From Argentina anserina (lineage: Eukaryota; Streptophyta; Magnoliopsida; Rosales; Rosaceae), in the NCBI RefSeq assembly GCF_933775445.1, contig NC_065876.1, positions 10,726,001-10,790,000 of the forward strand: a DNA stretch of 64,000 nt, in the 5' to 3' direction. Below the pieces are notes generated by a model that worked only from the letters and a program-made list of their open reading frames with translations, was not told the DNA's origin and ran no database searches. The stretch's first letter is position 1. Every line of letters starts with the position of its first letter. The translations under genes were made by a program, and so were the position numbers. Shown piece after piece: positions 36,960 through 47,919 of the stretch.

Positions 36960-38317
36960 CCCCATTCAGCTCAATCTCATGCCCTCTTTGGTCCCAACTT
37001 CATCTTCTCCTCCTCATTCTGGGTTCAATCCCCAAAAGCCCTCTTGGACTGATGCCTTTGCTTCTTCAGGTTTCTACATCCTATGGAGTTTCCCCATCAC
37101 TTTTATGTATTTGCATGGCTTCCTTTTTTAGATCTGGCTTTCTTTCACCCCTTTTCATCGGTTTTCTCTGCTCATCTTTCCCCCTTTTCCTTTTTCTCAG
37201 TTCTTTCAGATCTGTGCGACTTTCGATCAATTTAAAACCGGACCCTTGATTTGTTACACTTCCGAATTCAAAACCCGTTATTTATTTTCGTCACTAATGC
37301 ATCTTGATCCAAACATGCAGATCGGAACACGGACACGTGTCGCGCCGCGGCCCGGTCTTTTCTCCGGGGCATCGACGTGAACCGCCTCCCCTCAACAGGC
37401 GACTGTGACGACGTGTCGTCGCCGAACAGCACTGTATCGAGCGTGAGCGGGAAACGAAGCGAGAGAGAGGCCAATGGTGAAGATCTCGATCTCGACCTCG
37501 ACAGAGACGGCTCGCGAGGCATGAGCGATGAAGAGGACGGCGAGACCTCGAGAAAGAAGCTCAGGCTCTCCAAGGACCAGTCGGCCATCCTCGAAGAGAG
37601 CTTTAAGGAGCACAACACTCTCAACCCTGTAAGTGTAGAAAACTGGAGAAAGAGCTAAAATCTGACGTTGGGGGTGTTTTTTTTTTGGCTAATTATGAGA
37701 GGAAGTTTCTCTTTTGGTTCTGACATATATGGTTTTGTCTTTGTTGATGCAGAAGCAAAAGCTGGCTTTGGCCAAGCAGCTGGGGCTCAGGCCTAGACAG
37801 GTGGAGGTCTGGTTTCAGAACAGAAGGGCAAGGTGAGCTATTTCTTCCTTGTCTCATTAGTATTTTGGGTTTTAATTTTTGATGGACATTTTACCCTTTT
37901 TGGATTATGGTTATTTACTTGGGTTGCGTTGTGGTTTGCAGGACTAAGTTGAAGCAGACGGAGGTGGACTGTGAGTTCCTAAAGAGGTGCTGCGAGAATC
38001 TGACGGAGGAGAACCGGCGGCTGCAGAAAGAAGTTCAGGAGCTGAGAGCACTGAAACTCTCCCCACAGTTCTACATGCAGATGACCCCACCAACCACCCT
38101 CACCATGTGCCCCTCGTGTGAGCGTGTCGCGGTCCCACCCAACTCCATCTCACCCTCCGCCACCGTCGATCCCCGGGCCCACCATCACCCCCACCACCAC
38201 CCGATGGTGCCCGTCCACCACCCGCGGGCCATCCCCGCCGCCGGCCCTTGGGCCGCCGCCGCCATCCCGCAACAACAACCGCGGCCGTTCGAAGCCTTCC
38301 GTGCCACTCGGCTGTGA
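36841..38317 (+). CDS. HAT4-like: HD-ZIP class II transcription factor, HAT4/ATHB-2-like
   Basis: Nuclear homeodomain-leucine zipper repressor of the shade-avoidance and auxin group. Four exons: 36841-37069, 37321-37628, 37753-37832 and 37942-38317, all with GT-AG introns in matching phase, giving 330 residues. The N-terminus has the EAR-type LGLSLSLS motif (about residues 8-15), followed by a poly-Asn tract from an AAC repeat. [13 protein letters not shown] and SPNSTVSS are class II signatures. The homeodomain (about 154-212) has WFQNRRAR in helix 3; the zipper follows directly, then LKLSPQFYM and the class II CPSCE motif (262-266). The C-terminal 50 residues are His/Pro/Ala-rich. The match to the HAT1/HAT2/HAT4 group is strong. 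Which paralogue it is cannot be decided here. Its 5' end is duplicated at 1-369. Confidence 0.96.
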
Positions 38318-39609
38318 TCCGGAGCTCGGCTGAGGGTATTTCAGTCATATTAGTAGGTCGGACGTGTCTCCGTACGGACTATGATGCAAAAAAGAAGCGG
38401 GTTGTAATAGCGTACGGATTCTTATATGTAGCCTCAGCTCCAAGTTTAGGTCTGGTTCTCTAAGATATGGTGGTTAGAATATGTGATTTGGTGGGTCTTA
38501 TGTGTTTTCTAGTAATTCATCCATCATTCTCATGATCTGGCTTCTTCCTCTGTGCTTTGTAGATTAGGGTTTGGTGGTGCTACTAATATTTCTTCCCCTG
38601 CCTTTTTTCAGAAACAATTTGTAGGGGAAAAGGGAAGGGGAAGAAGAGGAGGACTTTTGATGTAAAGTGTTAATGTCTAATTATAATTTGATTTTAACAA
38701 ATGTTAAAAAGAAAGGAACTTGTGTTTAAATTAATCATGATTATGATAGGATCTCTCTCTTATTGTCCCTTTTGTTTAATGTTTTTGAAGAAAGAACCCC
38801 GAATTTGTGGGATTAGGGATTTGGTGGTGACTTACCTTGTGGGATTTCGGAGTTTGAATATTAAGATCAAGATGGACCCAGAAGTTGTATTTCTAGTTAT
38901 AGTGGTGCGGATCCTAGTTCTAGGGGTTTTTTTGAGGGTTTTGACTAAAAACTTGTTCCCTAAATGTTTGTTGCTTTCTCTTGTCAAGAATGTCAAAACT
39001 CTTAAATTTGGGGTTTGATATTGGATCACTTTTCAATCAGCTAATTATTTGCTTGCCTTAGATTGCTAGTCACTAAGGTAGCTGGAGTGGTTCATACTCC
39101 ATAACATATTTTGGTTTAGTTGGTACTAAAGAAATATGCTCAATGATTTATGGTGTAAAGAAAAAGCCAGTAAATTGGGCTCATTCTTGGGATATTATTA
39201 TAGTAATCTTTGAAATTCGAGTTCTTGAAGCCCAATTTCTCTTGCTCTACTTCCTGAGCAGATAATTGAGAACTGAAAGAAAAGTTACAAACAGAAGAAT
39301 CAATACTTCCCATAGCTAAAAAAAAAAAAAAACTTAAATCCTTTCTACTTTGCATTTTTTTCATAGTCGTACTCTGTAGCACTAACCCCGGGGTTTGTAA
39401 AGTTACTGCTTGGTTATAATTTTTCAGTTACCATTAACGATTAACCTTGTCACTTATGTTGGTTATGCAAATATGCAAAGACAATAAGATATGGATATAT
39501 ATAACTTCGGAGTTCGGAACCAAGAGTCCAAAGAGTACTGATAATTGCATTCTTACGTACGTACTTTAAGTACCAGCTGATACCAGATCGATCGGACCGT
39601 AATACTGGC
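38318..39609. other. 3' flank of the HD-ZIP II gene
   Basis: The first few hundred bases are probably 3' untranslated sequence. An ORF at 38701-39018 lacks family resemblance, and nothing else is recognised. Confidence 0.4.
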
Positions 39610-40593
39610 TGTAGAACGCAAATATGAAAACAAATAAGAATGCAAACACGTGTACAAATAAAAATGTGATTTATTTATAATCAAGCGCGGGGTTACAATC
39701 TTTGTGAACTATTTTGATTCTATCTCCGTATATGACTTGGCTGAAGGATCACGTGCACTTGATCTTGAGAATTTGATTTTGACTTGGATTTGAATTTGAT
39801 GAAGAACGATCGATTTGACAGCTTGATGGTTCTTCGTGGACTTGAGTTTGGATTTGGATTTGATGAAAGAACGATCGATTTGGTCGCTTGATGATTCTTC
39901 GTGGACTTGAGTTCGGATTTAGACTTGATGAGGAACGATCGATTTGGCAGCTTGATGATTCTTCGTGGACTTGAGTTCAGATTTGGACTTGATGAAGAAC
40001 GATCGATTTGGCAGCTTGATGATTCTTCGTGGACTTGAATTTGGATTTGAATTTGATGAAGAACGATCAATTTGACAGCTTGATGATTTTTTGTGGACTC
40101 GAGAGACTTCGGGATTTGTCGAGAGTGATTTTGCTCAAGTGATTTTCTCTCTTCTTCTCAAGTCTGTTGAAGGGGGTATTTATAGTGTCAAGGTTTATAT
40201 TTTGTAAAATATTTTAATGACACTAAATAATAAATTTCTTTAATTGTATAATTAAATCAATATGTATTTTCTGATTAATTTAAAATTAGTTATTCTTATA
40301 ACTAAATTAAACAGATTCAAATAATTGATTTAATTATAACCATTAAGAAATTTATTAATTTAATTAAATGTCCGATTACCATTTTGACTCGTCAATAACA
40401 TTCAATTTTCGATTTAAGTCGGAATCACGTAGCTTCAATTACGATCATCCATTTATGTGCTGAGACGAGTTTTGTTTGGATCCGCACCAACTTTGTTGAC
40501 TTTTGGGCCACGTGTGTAATTTTGTCGGATTCTTGATCGATTTTTAATTATTTAATGAAGATGATTTACTTTATTAAATTTCATGTGTCTACA
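39610..40593 (-). mobile_element. Solo LTR, 984 bp, containing a minisatellite
   Basis: Minus-strand reading begins TGTAGACACATG and ends TTCTACA, flanked by perfect CTGGC duplications (39605-39609, 40594-40598). A minus-strand TATAAATAC box lies near 40177-40185 and is followed by a C/T-rich start region. Downstream of it, in the transcribed part, lies the 64-bp tandem repeat listed separately. Confidence 0.88.
39772..40100. repeat. 64-bp minisatellite, about five copies
   Basis: The unit includes GAACGATCGATTTGGCAGCT and CTTCGTGGACTTGAG. GAACGATC starts at 39804, 39869, 39933, 39997 and 40061, so the spacing is 65, 64, 64 and 64. The period is not a multiple of three, so the open frame through it is not a protein signal. 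Confidence 0.95.
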
Positions 40594-40598
40594 CTGGC

Positions 40599-41598
40599 AA
40601 ATCCAGAAAGCTAGACATGGTTAGGGTTTCATTTAATTGAACTAATTTTATTAATTTTATTTTCCGTGAAGAATATATGTTTACACTCTCGATAGGGTTA
40701 TGAAGAAATTCATTAACATAACAAACTGGAACGAGCACCAAACTACCAATATCAACGTTACTTTAATTTAAACACGTATCAAATCGTAAAAAATTGACCT
40801 GTAGATGATATATGAAGATTTTTAATGAGATGACGTATCACAATATATAATGATCCTGCTTGCACATATATTATACAAGACATGTTAGACCAGCTTCAGC
40901 AGTTATATTGGCTACCATGTCTCTGCTTGACTCCTATTGTTTAGTTGGACTTGAACAACGATTACGTTTTCAAAATACTCGTACTGGATTTGTTGGCTTG
41001 TTGCCCATCATCTGCACTTTTAGATTATGATTATGTGAATATCTACAGTGATATGAATTATGTACAAAGTGCAAGAATGCAATTACCAGACACTTCCAAA
41101 GAAAAAGAAGTAGGGATTTTAAATTTTTAATCAGAATAAGTAGACATGGAATGAAGAAATTAAGTTTCAGTGGCTGATACATTTGCTTTGTGTTTGTTCG
41201 ACAGTCTATATGTAAAGTCCTCCAACAGGTAATTAAGCACACACAAATGTACACAAACACATTGCATTGAAAAGATTTGAGCTCAATAATTTCTGTTAAT
41301 ATATTGAGGTACACCTTTATTACCTGAATTTGTAATTACAGAGGATGTGGTTGCTTCACTTTTCTTTTTCAAAAACACTAGGTAGAATATTTCGATAACC
41401 ATCACAAGATGGTAAAGTCTTAACAAGAAATGTAACGTTATGCATATGATGATCATAATTCAAAATAAAAGCTACAATTTACCAAGTCAATTTCAACGTA
41501 AAACCATGAATCTAAACTTCAACAACAACTTTTCATCCTTCCTGCAGTTTTAACACTAATGGGGCTGAACCGCGGGAATATCTTTACAACTTATCTGA
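40599..41598. other. Intergenic DNA, nothing recognised
   Basis: AT-rich, with short ORFs of unlikely composition on both strands. Confidence 0.4.
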
Positions 41599-41712
41599 CT
41601 AGTATATGAGCACTCGATTTCCTGATCGAATCTGTTCTCTCTGAAGCCTTATCTGCTCCCTGAATTCAGCTATGAACTCGATCATCTGCCTTCTTAAGTT
41701 CTTATCCACATC
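41599..41712 (-). pseudogene. DUF761-like C-terminal fragment
   Basis: The minus strand reads DVDKNLRRQMIEFIAEFRE and then QIRLQREQ, ending in a TAG at 41599-41601. The helical FIAxFREQIRLQR pattern closely resembles the C-terminal DUF761 motif of plant proteins often paired with DUF4408. Upstream the frame closes at once. A possible acidic, Pro/Ser-rich middle part of the same protein (DSDKETESEGDG, SPKPSPRPYQPV) lies at about 41935-42110 on the same strand, separated by the GH3 fragment. The family call is from motif memory and moderate. Confidence 0.45.
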
Positions 41713-41803
41713 ATATTATTATTTTATAATACAGGATTGAAATCAGTGACATTATTAGCTCATCTATATTTATTAAATTCTTGATGAGTTGCAAAATGAT
41801 TTC

Positions 41804-41925
41804 CTAGTTGGCTTTGGTTGTTGTTGTTGTGAGGCCAAATCCAAAGGGGAAGAGAGGATCATAATTCGGATCTCCAACATTCATAGGTAGCTGGTCAACT
41901 GTTTTCAACCATCAGGTCCGATCCT
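41804..41925 (-). pseudogene. C-terminal fragment of a GH3 beta-glucosidase
   Basis: Minus-strand translation gives [20 protein letters not shown] followed by FGFGL and a Thr-rich tail to a TAG at 41804. [28 protein letters not shown] is the hallmark C-terminus of plant family 3 glycoside hydrolases (secreted beta-glucosidase/beta-xylosidase type). A TGA interrupts the motif just before its tryptophan. None of the catalytic (beta/alpha)8 barrel is present. The fragment lies between two parts of a DUF761-like frame, so it was probably brought in by rearrangement or by a mobile element. Confidence 0.7.
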
Positions 41926-42282
41926 CCATGGCTTACACTGGCAGAAACAGGTTGATAGGGCCTAGGACTTGGCTTTGGGCTCTCTCCAATGTCTTTAGAA
42001 GCAAAGCCACCTTCAGTGCCATCACCCTCGCTTTCGGTTTCCTTATCCGAGTCCACAACCACCTAGCTTGTCCAAAAGATCCCCTTCTCATGTTCTTCAG
42101 AGAATTCCTCAAAAGGTAATGATTTGATGTTGTTGGAAATGCTGCTTTCAGGGGGCTCTGTTTCTCAGATTTATTCTGGAATCAGAGTTTACGGTTTGCA
42201 TGCATTCATGGACAGTTAACACTGTTCTTTTTTCCTTGAGATAGAAGAGAGTTCAGTTCAATTGAAATAATAGTTTTTTTAG

Positions 42283-43292
42283 GGGAATGAATTAACTTCA
42301 ATTAGCATTAAGCATTCCACGATCACAATAGTCAGATATAAGAGGTGACTGACCACCTCTTATACATGCTAAACTAGGAAGCTAAATGCGTAAAAACGCT
42401 CTTATTATACAAATTAAAGTTTGAAAATATTTGAAACTAAATGGAAAACACTAAAGCAAAAACTAACTATGCTTAACTCCCTTAAGTCTAATTTAATGAC
42501 ACATAACACTAACACATCAAGCCCAGGGCATCAATTGCGTACTCTCAATGTTAGTGAAATTTAAAGAAAAAAAAGGAGGAACTTCCTAACAAAGCTAGAA
42601 TCTAGATTCAAACAATGTGAGATTCACAACCCTAATTTTCCACAAACAACTTCAAACTAGGACTGCGGGTGGTTTAAGTCGTGCTTAGCCTAAGTGAAAC
42701 AGATGAAGCAAAGGAAATGGAAAACAAAAGGGACATAAGGCCCAATCCGATTAGGCCAGATCCTAAGCCCAACCACCCACCTAGGACCAGCCGTATGGCC
42801 TAACAGGGAGATGGTCCATTGCAAAAGCAAAAGCTAGATCATGGTGATGCCGCCTAACTCGAAATCCTTTGGCGTCGTGGACCTGGTTCTCAAGACAAGG
42901 ACGACAGATAGGGCACAACAACGGCGCGGCTGCGATGACAACTCGAGCGGATCAAATACAACTATGGCCGGAATTGAACACCAAGGCGAAAACAGATATG
43001 CAGGCTAAGCTCGGCAACACATTACCTAGCGCTGGTTTCAACTACCACACTGACGAACAAACTTGACAAGAACACGAATCAAGGTTCTTTAAAATCTGAA
43101 AACATATTCAATCTCTCCACCAACGTATTAAACCGGGATCCATAATCGTGCTCAGCCCGAGGGAGAGCGTCGTTGCCTTAGTTTACCGCTAGCTTCGCCC
43201 TGTCAAAACAAGAGCGTCGCCGCCTCCACGAAACCCTAGGAAGGACTTCGACACACGGCCTCGGGAAGAACGAAGCTTTTTCCATGTGAATA
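42283..43292 (-). mobile_element. Possible LINE-derived insertion
   Basis: On the minus strand this 1-kb block starts G+C-rich, passes a leader-like stretch with an ATG, becomes AT-rich and ends CCCCTAAAAAAAC, like a truncated poly(A) element. Flanks TAAAAAAACTATTATT and TAAAAAAAGTAATATT are similar. The flanking sequence on both sides has counterparts at 56880-57010, where this block is absent. No reverse transcriptase is present, so the class is uncertain. Confidence 0.4.
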
Positions 43293-43553
43293 TTACTTTT
43301 TTTAGGAGATGATTAATTGGTTTAATTGAAAGTTTTGGTTTTGTGTTAAACGAGAATAATATAAAAGAAAGTCACTCTAAAAAAACACAAGAATAATATA
43401 CAAAAGTCTAAGTAATAAAAATTTGTTCAAACATCGATCATATGTAATATAAAGAAGAAAGCGGTATTCAGTATACAATTGTTTGTACAACACTTAGAAA
43501 TATACTTCACCATGTCTCTAGATAGAGGAATGATCGAGTACGAGCACAGCTAT

Positions 43554-44180
43554 TTAATTATTCTGATTAGCTGCAACATCATCCCCATTGAGCAGCAACA
43601 CCTGCTGGTCCTTTGGGTAGTCTGATCCAAATCCAATTATCTTTTCAGGTAATGCCGTCGAACGCCTTTCGTTTTCTTTTACATTTTGAAGAATCTTTAC
43701 AGTAGTTTTCATAAAAGCCTCCTCAACGTTAACATCAGTTTTTGAAGATGTGTCCGAGTATAATAGTCCATTCCGCAAAGCGAATTCCATCCCTTCGGAA
43801 GAAAGGACATCCCTTTTTCGACTATCACACTTGTTTCCTACGAGCATGATTGTGAGGTTAGTCATCTTCCGTATATAGTCTACATGCTTTAGCCAGACCG
43901 AGAGAGTATTAAATGTCTCCCTTCTGGTTACGTCGAAAACCAGAAGCACTCCAGCTACCTTTCGGCTGAGATATTTTTGGGATGTCCACATTTTTTCTCC
44001 ACCAATGTCCTTGATCTCGAGCTTAACGGGTGTACCCTCAACTGTGACCTTGCTAATGGCGGTATCATACTCATGCTGAAACTTCTTATTATTGATGAAT
44101 CTCAAGAAAAGGGACGATTTCCCTACAGACGTGGCCCCAACGACGATGTACTTGAAGTGGTAGGCGTATTCATCAGACAT
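43554..44180 (-). CDS. Divergent intronless Rab2/RabB-like small GTPase
   Basis: 208 residues resembling Rab2 (RABB1), which acts in ER-Golgi traffic. P-loop GATSVGKS (about 15-22), G4 NKCD and the Rab2-like LLVFDVTRRETFNTL and VEEAFMKT...KILQN stretches are clear. There are marked departures: about six residues are missing between switch I and the VTVEG strand, switch II reads DIGGEK in place of DTAGQE so the catalytic glutamine is replaced by glutamate, and the C-terminus has no cysteine for prenylation. Rab2 genes normally have introns; this copy has none, which suggests a retrogene. A minus-strand TATA box (complement of 44270-44277) lies about 90 bases upstream. The frame is fully open, so it may be expressed, but ordinary Rab membrane cycling is unlikely. 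A broken copy lies at 57060-57270. Confidence 0.85.
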   Translation of the reverse strand: MSDEYAYHFKYIVVGATSVGKSSLFLRFINNKKFQHEYDTAISKVTVEGTPVKLEIKDIGGEKMWTSQKYLSRKVAGVLLVFDVTRRETFNTLSVWLKHVDYIRKMTNLTIMLVGNKCDSRKRDVLSSEGMEFALRNGLLYSDTSSKTDVNVEEAFMKTTVKILQNVKENERRSTALPEKIIGFGSDYPKDQQVLLLNGDDVAANQNN

Positions 44181-44298
44181 GATTCTTAAGAGCTAGGGAG
44201 GAGTGAGGTTTTTTTTTTCGATATTAGAATGTTGTTGTAGGAGATGATCAATTAACTAAAGAACTTTTGCATTTATAGGCGTATGAATGTTGCGTTAC

Positions 44299-44424
44299 AA
44301 ATCCAGTCAGGATTAGGATCGTAATCCAACTACGAATAGGAAAACTGTTTGAATTTGGACAAATCCAGTCAGGATTAGGAACGTAATCCAACTACGAACT
44401 GGAAAACTGTTTGAAAATGGACTT
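44299..44424. repeat. 62-bp tandem duplication upstream of the Rab-like gene
   Basis: Two adjacent copies containing ATCCAGTCAGGATTAGGA and CGTAATCCAACTACGAA lie 120-250 bases before the start codon, with about five differences. They lie in the promoter and could repeat a factor-binding site. Confidence 0.85.
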
Positions 44425-44526
44425 TTCCTGCTGAAAACATACACAGAAACACTGAGCAAGGCGGGCCTCGGCATAGGCCAAAGTTATCATCATGTTGTTC
44501 TTATTTAAAAGTCCTAATATGTAAAG

Positions 44527-45040
44527 TGGCGGATCCAGGATCTAGACTAGTTATAAGTGTAATTTTTTTTTACAATTTCTTAATGTATATATATAAGAAA
44601 CTCATCAAAGGAAAATTCTATTAAAAACACTAAGGAAATGTGTATGAGAAAACATTTTAGAATTTCAATGAAATTAATTGAAAAGTGAAAATTTGGCAAA
44701 ACAATAGTTCAAAATATATTAACTAAAGAAGAAAATGAAGAAAATGAGAAGGAGAAAAAAATTGCATGATATATTAAAAAAGAAATGGAGGACAAGGTGT
44801 TTGATTGTGTGGTTAAAGTATTAAAGGGAGAATAATATAATATATGGGAAAAAATAGAAGACAATCTAAAACTGAGTTAACATGGATTCGGACCCAAGAC
44901 GAGGAATATCATGTGCTAGACAACTAGCCAATTGAACCAAAGGTGCTTTAGTTACTCCTAAGTACTTAAATATTATCTATTGGAAATAAATTTGTCTAGG
45001 CTTGAGCCCATACAGCCTTCCACATACATCCGCCTCTGAA
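44527..45040. mobile_element. Possible MITE
   Basis: Ends GTGGCGGATCC and ACATCCGCCTCTG form a short imperfect inverted repeat, with AATATGTAA and AATATATAG beside them. The interior is AT-rich and non-coding. The boundaries are tentative. Confidence 0.35.
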
Positions 45041-45404
45041 TATATAGGTTATGTTTTTTTGTAAAATAAAATTTTGTCATGGACTTATGTATAGTTTGTC
45101 GGATACAAATTTGCACCACACCCTTTATTCATCACTTTCACCCTCTCCCACCTACGTTCGTGTCATATGTCTTTTATACTCAGCCATTTTAACTATGGTT
45201 AACTCTATCTAAATTATTTATATTATAATGTTTTACAAATCAATTCTAAATAAAATTACTCATTTATTTATTTATTTATTTTACTGAACAAGAAGAATAA
45301 ATTATATTATTTATAAAGGAAACCCAAATGTTGAGGAGTCCTTTAATTCGAATATTGACAAACAAGTTTTGATCAACTAAAAAAGATTTAAAGGCAAGGG
45401 TTTG

Positions 45405-45406
<2 letters not shown>

Positions 45407-45456
<50 letters not shown>
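45407..45456. repeat. (TA)n microsatellite
   Basis: About 25 uninterrupted TA units. Confidence 0.95.
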
Positions 45457-45460
<4 letters not shown>

Positions 45461-46172
45461 CTTGCAATAAAAATTCATAGCAAGGGTTTGATTATTTGCC
45501 CAACCATGGTGATTGACGTATAGAGCTTCATCTCCGCTACTATAATTGAAAGCGCTCTTTTGGTGTCAACAACTTCACCAATTTTTTAAAATTCCCAAAT
45601 TATCCCATGCAAATACAAAGTTCACTAAACTTAATGAAAATCAGAAGGGGTTATTACCATAACATACTAGAATAATTCTTGAAATATAAATACGAAAGTC
45701 TAGAACCGTGCGGCATGAAGAGAAGAATTGCACGATCTGAAGATGAGGGAAACCGTCAGGCACACGATCTCAAACGAAGACTACCCTCTCCCAATTTACA
45801 ATTCACAATTCATACAAAAGAGAGGTAGAGCGAAATCAAGATCAAATTATCATGCATTGACCAACTGTTTGCAGATTTGTTGATGTCAAATTATCTTAGA
45901 CGTGTAATTCTTGTACAACGTGAAGGAGTTGGATAATTTGTTTTCATATGTATTCCAATTCTCAGGTAATCTTAGATTTTAAGAATTAATTATGGGAAGA
46001 ATGTGTATGTGTTTTTTTGGTGAATTAGATACATAGAAATGAGTTCGTTGGTTATGATAATTGGGTTATCAAGTAGGGAATTAGATTTTCATTCTGATTG
46101 AGATTTTATTGACTTCGATAAGTTGATGAAAGTGTTTTTATGATTTTGTTCATTTTTTGACCTGTTTGGTTT

Positions 46173-47911
46173 TAGGGCTCGTCAACGCGCCGGGCCAGGC
46201 TTTGCGGGTTTGTATTAGAAAAAATATATAATAATCTAATTTAAGGGTTTAAAACAATAAAAGAATTATTAGAAAACATTCTAAAAGAAAGTCACAAATA
46301 AATTCTAGTTTCGAAATATTGTCGATCGACACCAATAGATGTGATAAATATATATATTTAGGGACCATGTAAAAATTTCATCAAATTCGGACCTCGTTTG
46401 ACCGTCGAGATTTTCGTTCAACAAAAAAAAGGCGTTTTCACATAATAAAACCCTATTGACCGGGACTTTGCCAAATGGTTTTTCTCGTTGTGACCACGCA
46501 CGATCAGTGACAAAAATTAGGTGATTTCAAATATGTAAACAGCTTTCCGCATTCGCATCTTGGTAATGGGTCCCCTTAGGGCATATTAGTGTTGTTTTTG
46601 GTTTTACCGGAAATTCCGACGATCAAATGAGATCCGAATTGGATGAAATTTTAAAATAATCATTAAATATATATACTGATCACATCGGATGGTGTCGATC
46701 GATTCCGAGAAGTTTCCTTCATATAGTCGCTTCATAATGTGATAGTTTTATTATAAACCCATTAGTGGACACTTTGGCAATCGACAACTCTAGTTCGAAA
46801 TATGGTCGACCGACACCAGTAGATGTGATCGGTATATATATTTAGGGAACCCGTAAAAATTTCATCCATTTTGGACATGGTTTGACCGTTCGTACCAACG
46901 GTGAACTAAAAAAGAGGCGTTTTGCCATATTGAAACCCTATTGACCGGGGCTTTGCCAAATAGATTTCTTCAGTTCGACTGCGCACGATAGGTAACAAAA
47001 ATGAGGTGATTTTATATATGCAAATAGCTTTCGACATTCGCATATTTGTAAAAGGTCATCCCTTAGGGCATATTAGTGGTGTTTTCGATTTACCGAAAAT
47101 TCCGACGGTCAAACGAAATCCGAATTGGATGAAATTTTTACAGGGTCACTTAATATATATACCAATCACATCGGCTGACGTCGATCGATCCCAATAAGTT
47201 TCTTTCATATAGTCGCTTCATAATGCGATAGTTTTATTATAAACTGAATATAAAGGTTATGATACATTAGTAGACGCTTCGGCGATCAATAACTACAGTT
47301 CGAAATATGGTCGATCGACACCAGTCGATGTGATCGGTATATATATTTAGAGAACCCGTAAAAATTTTGTCCGTTTTGGATATGGTTTAACCGTCTGTAC
47401 CTACGGTCAACAAAAAAATGCGTTTTGACATATTAAAATCCTCATTGACCGGGGCTTGGCGAAATGGATTTCCTTGGTGATTTCAGATATGCAAACGACT
47501 TTCGGTGTTCGTATTTTGGTAATGCGTCTTCCCTTATGACATATTAGTGTTGTTTTTGGTTTACTTGAAATTCCGACGGTCAAACGAGATCCGAATTGGA
47601 TGGAATTTTTACAAGGTCACTAAATATATATACTGATCATATCGCCTAGTGTCGATCGATCCCGAGAAGTTTCCTCCATATATTTGCTTCATAATGCGAT
47701 AATTTTATTCTAAACCTAATAAAATATGCATGTATAATATTTTATTATTTGGCGGGTTTTTACGGGCCGGGCTGGGTTTCACATCTCTGATTTAAGCCCG
47801 GCTCTCTACTCATGGAAGCAGGCTTTCTCGCGGGCCGGGCTGGGTAAAAGCGCGTTGGGCTTGCGGGCTTCCGCGGACTTTTCGGATCCGCGGGCTAAAT
47901 GATGAGGCCTA
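46173..47911. mobile_element. hAT-type non-autonomous element with modular core
   Basis: Termini TAGGGCTC and GAGGCCTA are inverted repeats with one mismatch, followed inward by GCGGGCC-rich arms. The 8-bp target duplication TTTGGTTT (46165-46172, 47912-47919) is perfect. The 1.4-kb core consists of three modules of about 490 bases. No transposase is encoded. Confidence 0.8.
46305..47715. repeat. Three tandem modules of about 490 bp with internal symmetry
   Basis: CGAAATATNGTCGAYCGACACC recurs near 46314, 46796 and 47303. Each module also contains CACATCGG...GTGTCGATCGAT near its end, which is the inverted form of its start, and a conserved GACCGGGRCTTTGCCAAATGG block. Every module therefore has hairpin potential. 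Confidence 0.85.
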
Positions 47912-47919
47912 TTTGGTTT

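Noticed and set aside
39720..40070. 116-aa ORF with an apparent protein repeat
   Set aside because: It is a reading of a 64-bp minisatellite whose period is not a multiple of three, inside a solo LTR.
41928..42119. 63-aa plus-strand ORF starting MAYTGRN
   Set aside because: The minus strand of the same DNA gives a more protein-like acidic segment, and the plus ORF has no known relatives I recognise.
45407..45456. TA run as a possible origin or terminator hairpin
   Set aside because: Simple TA microsatellites are common in plant DNA, and nothing nearby supports a function.
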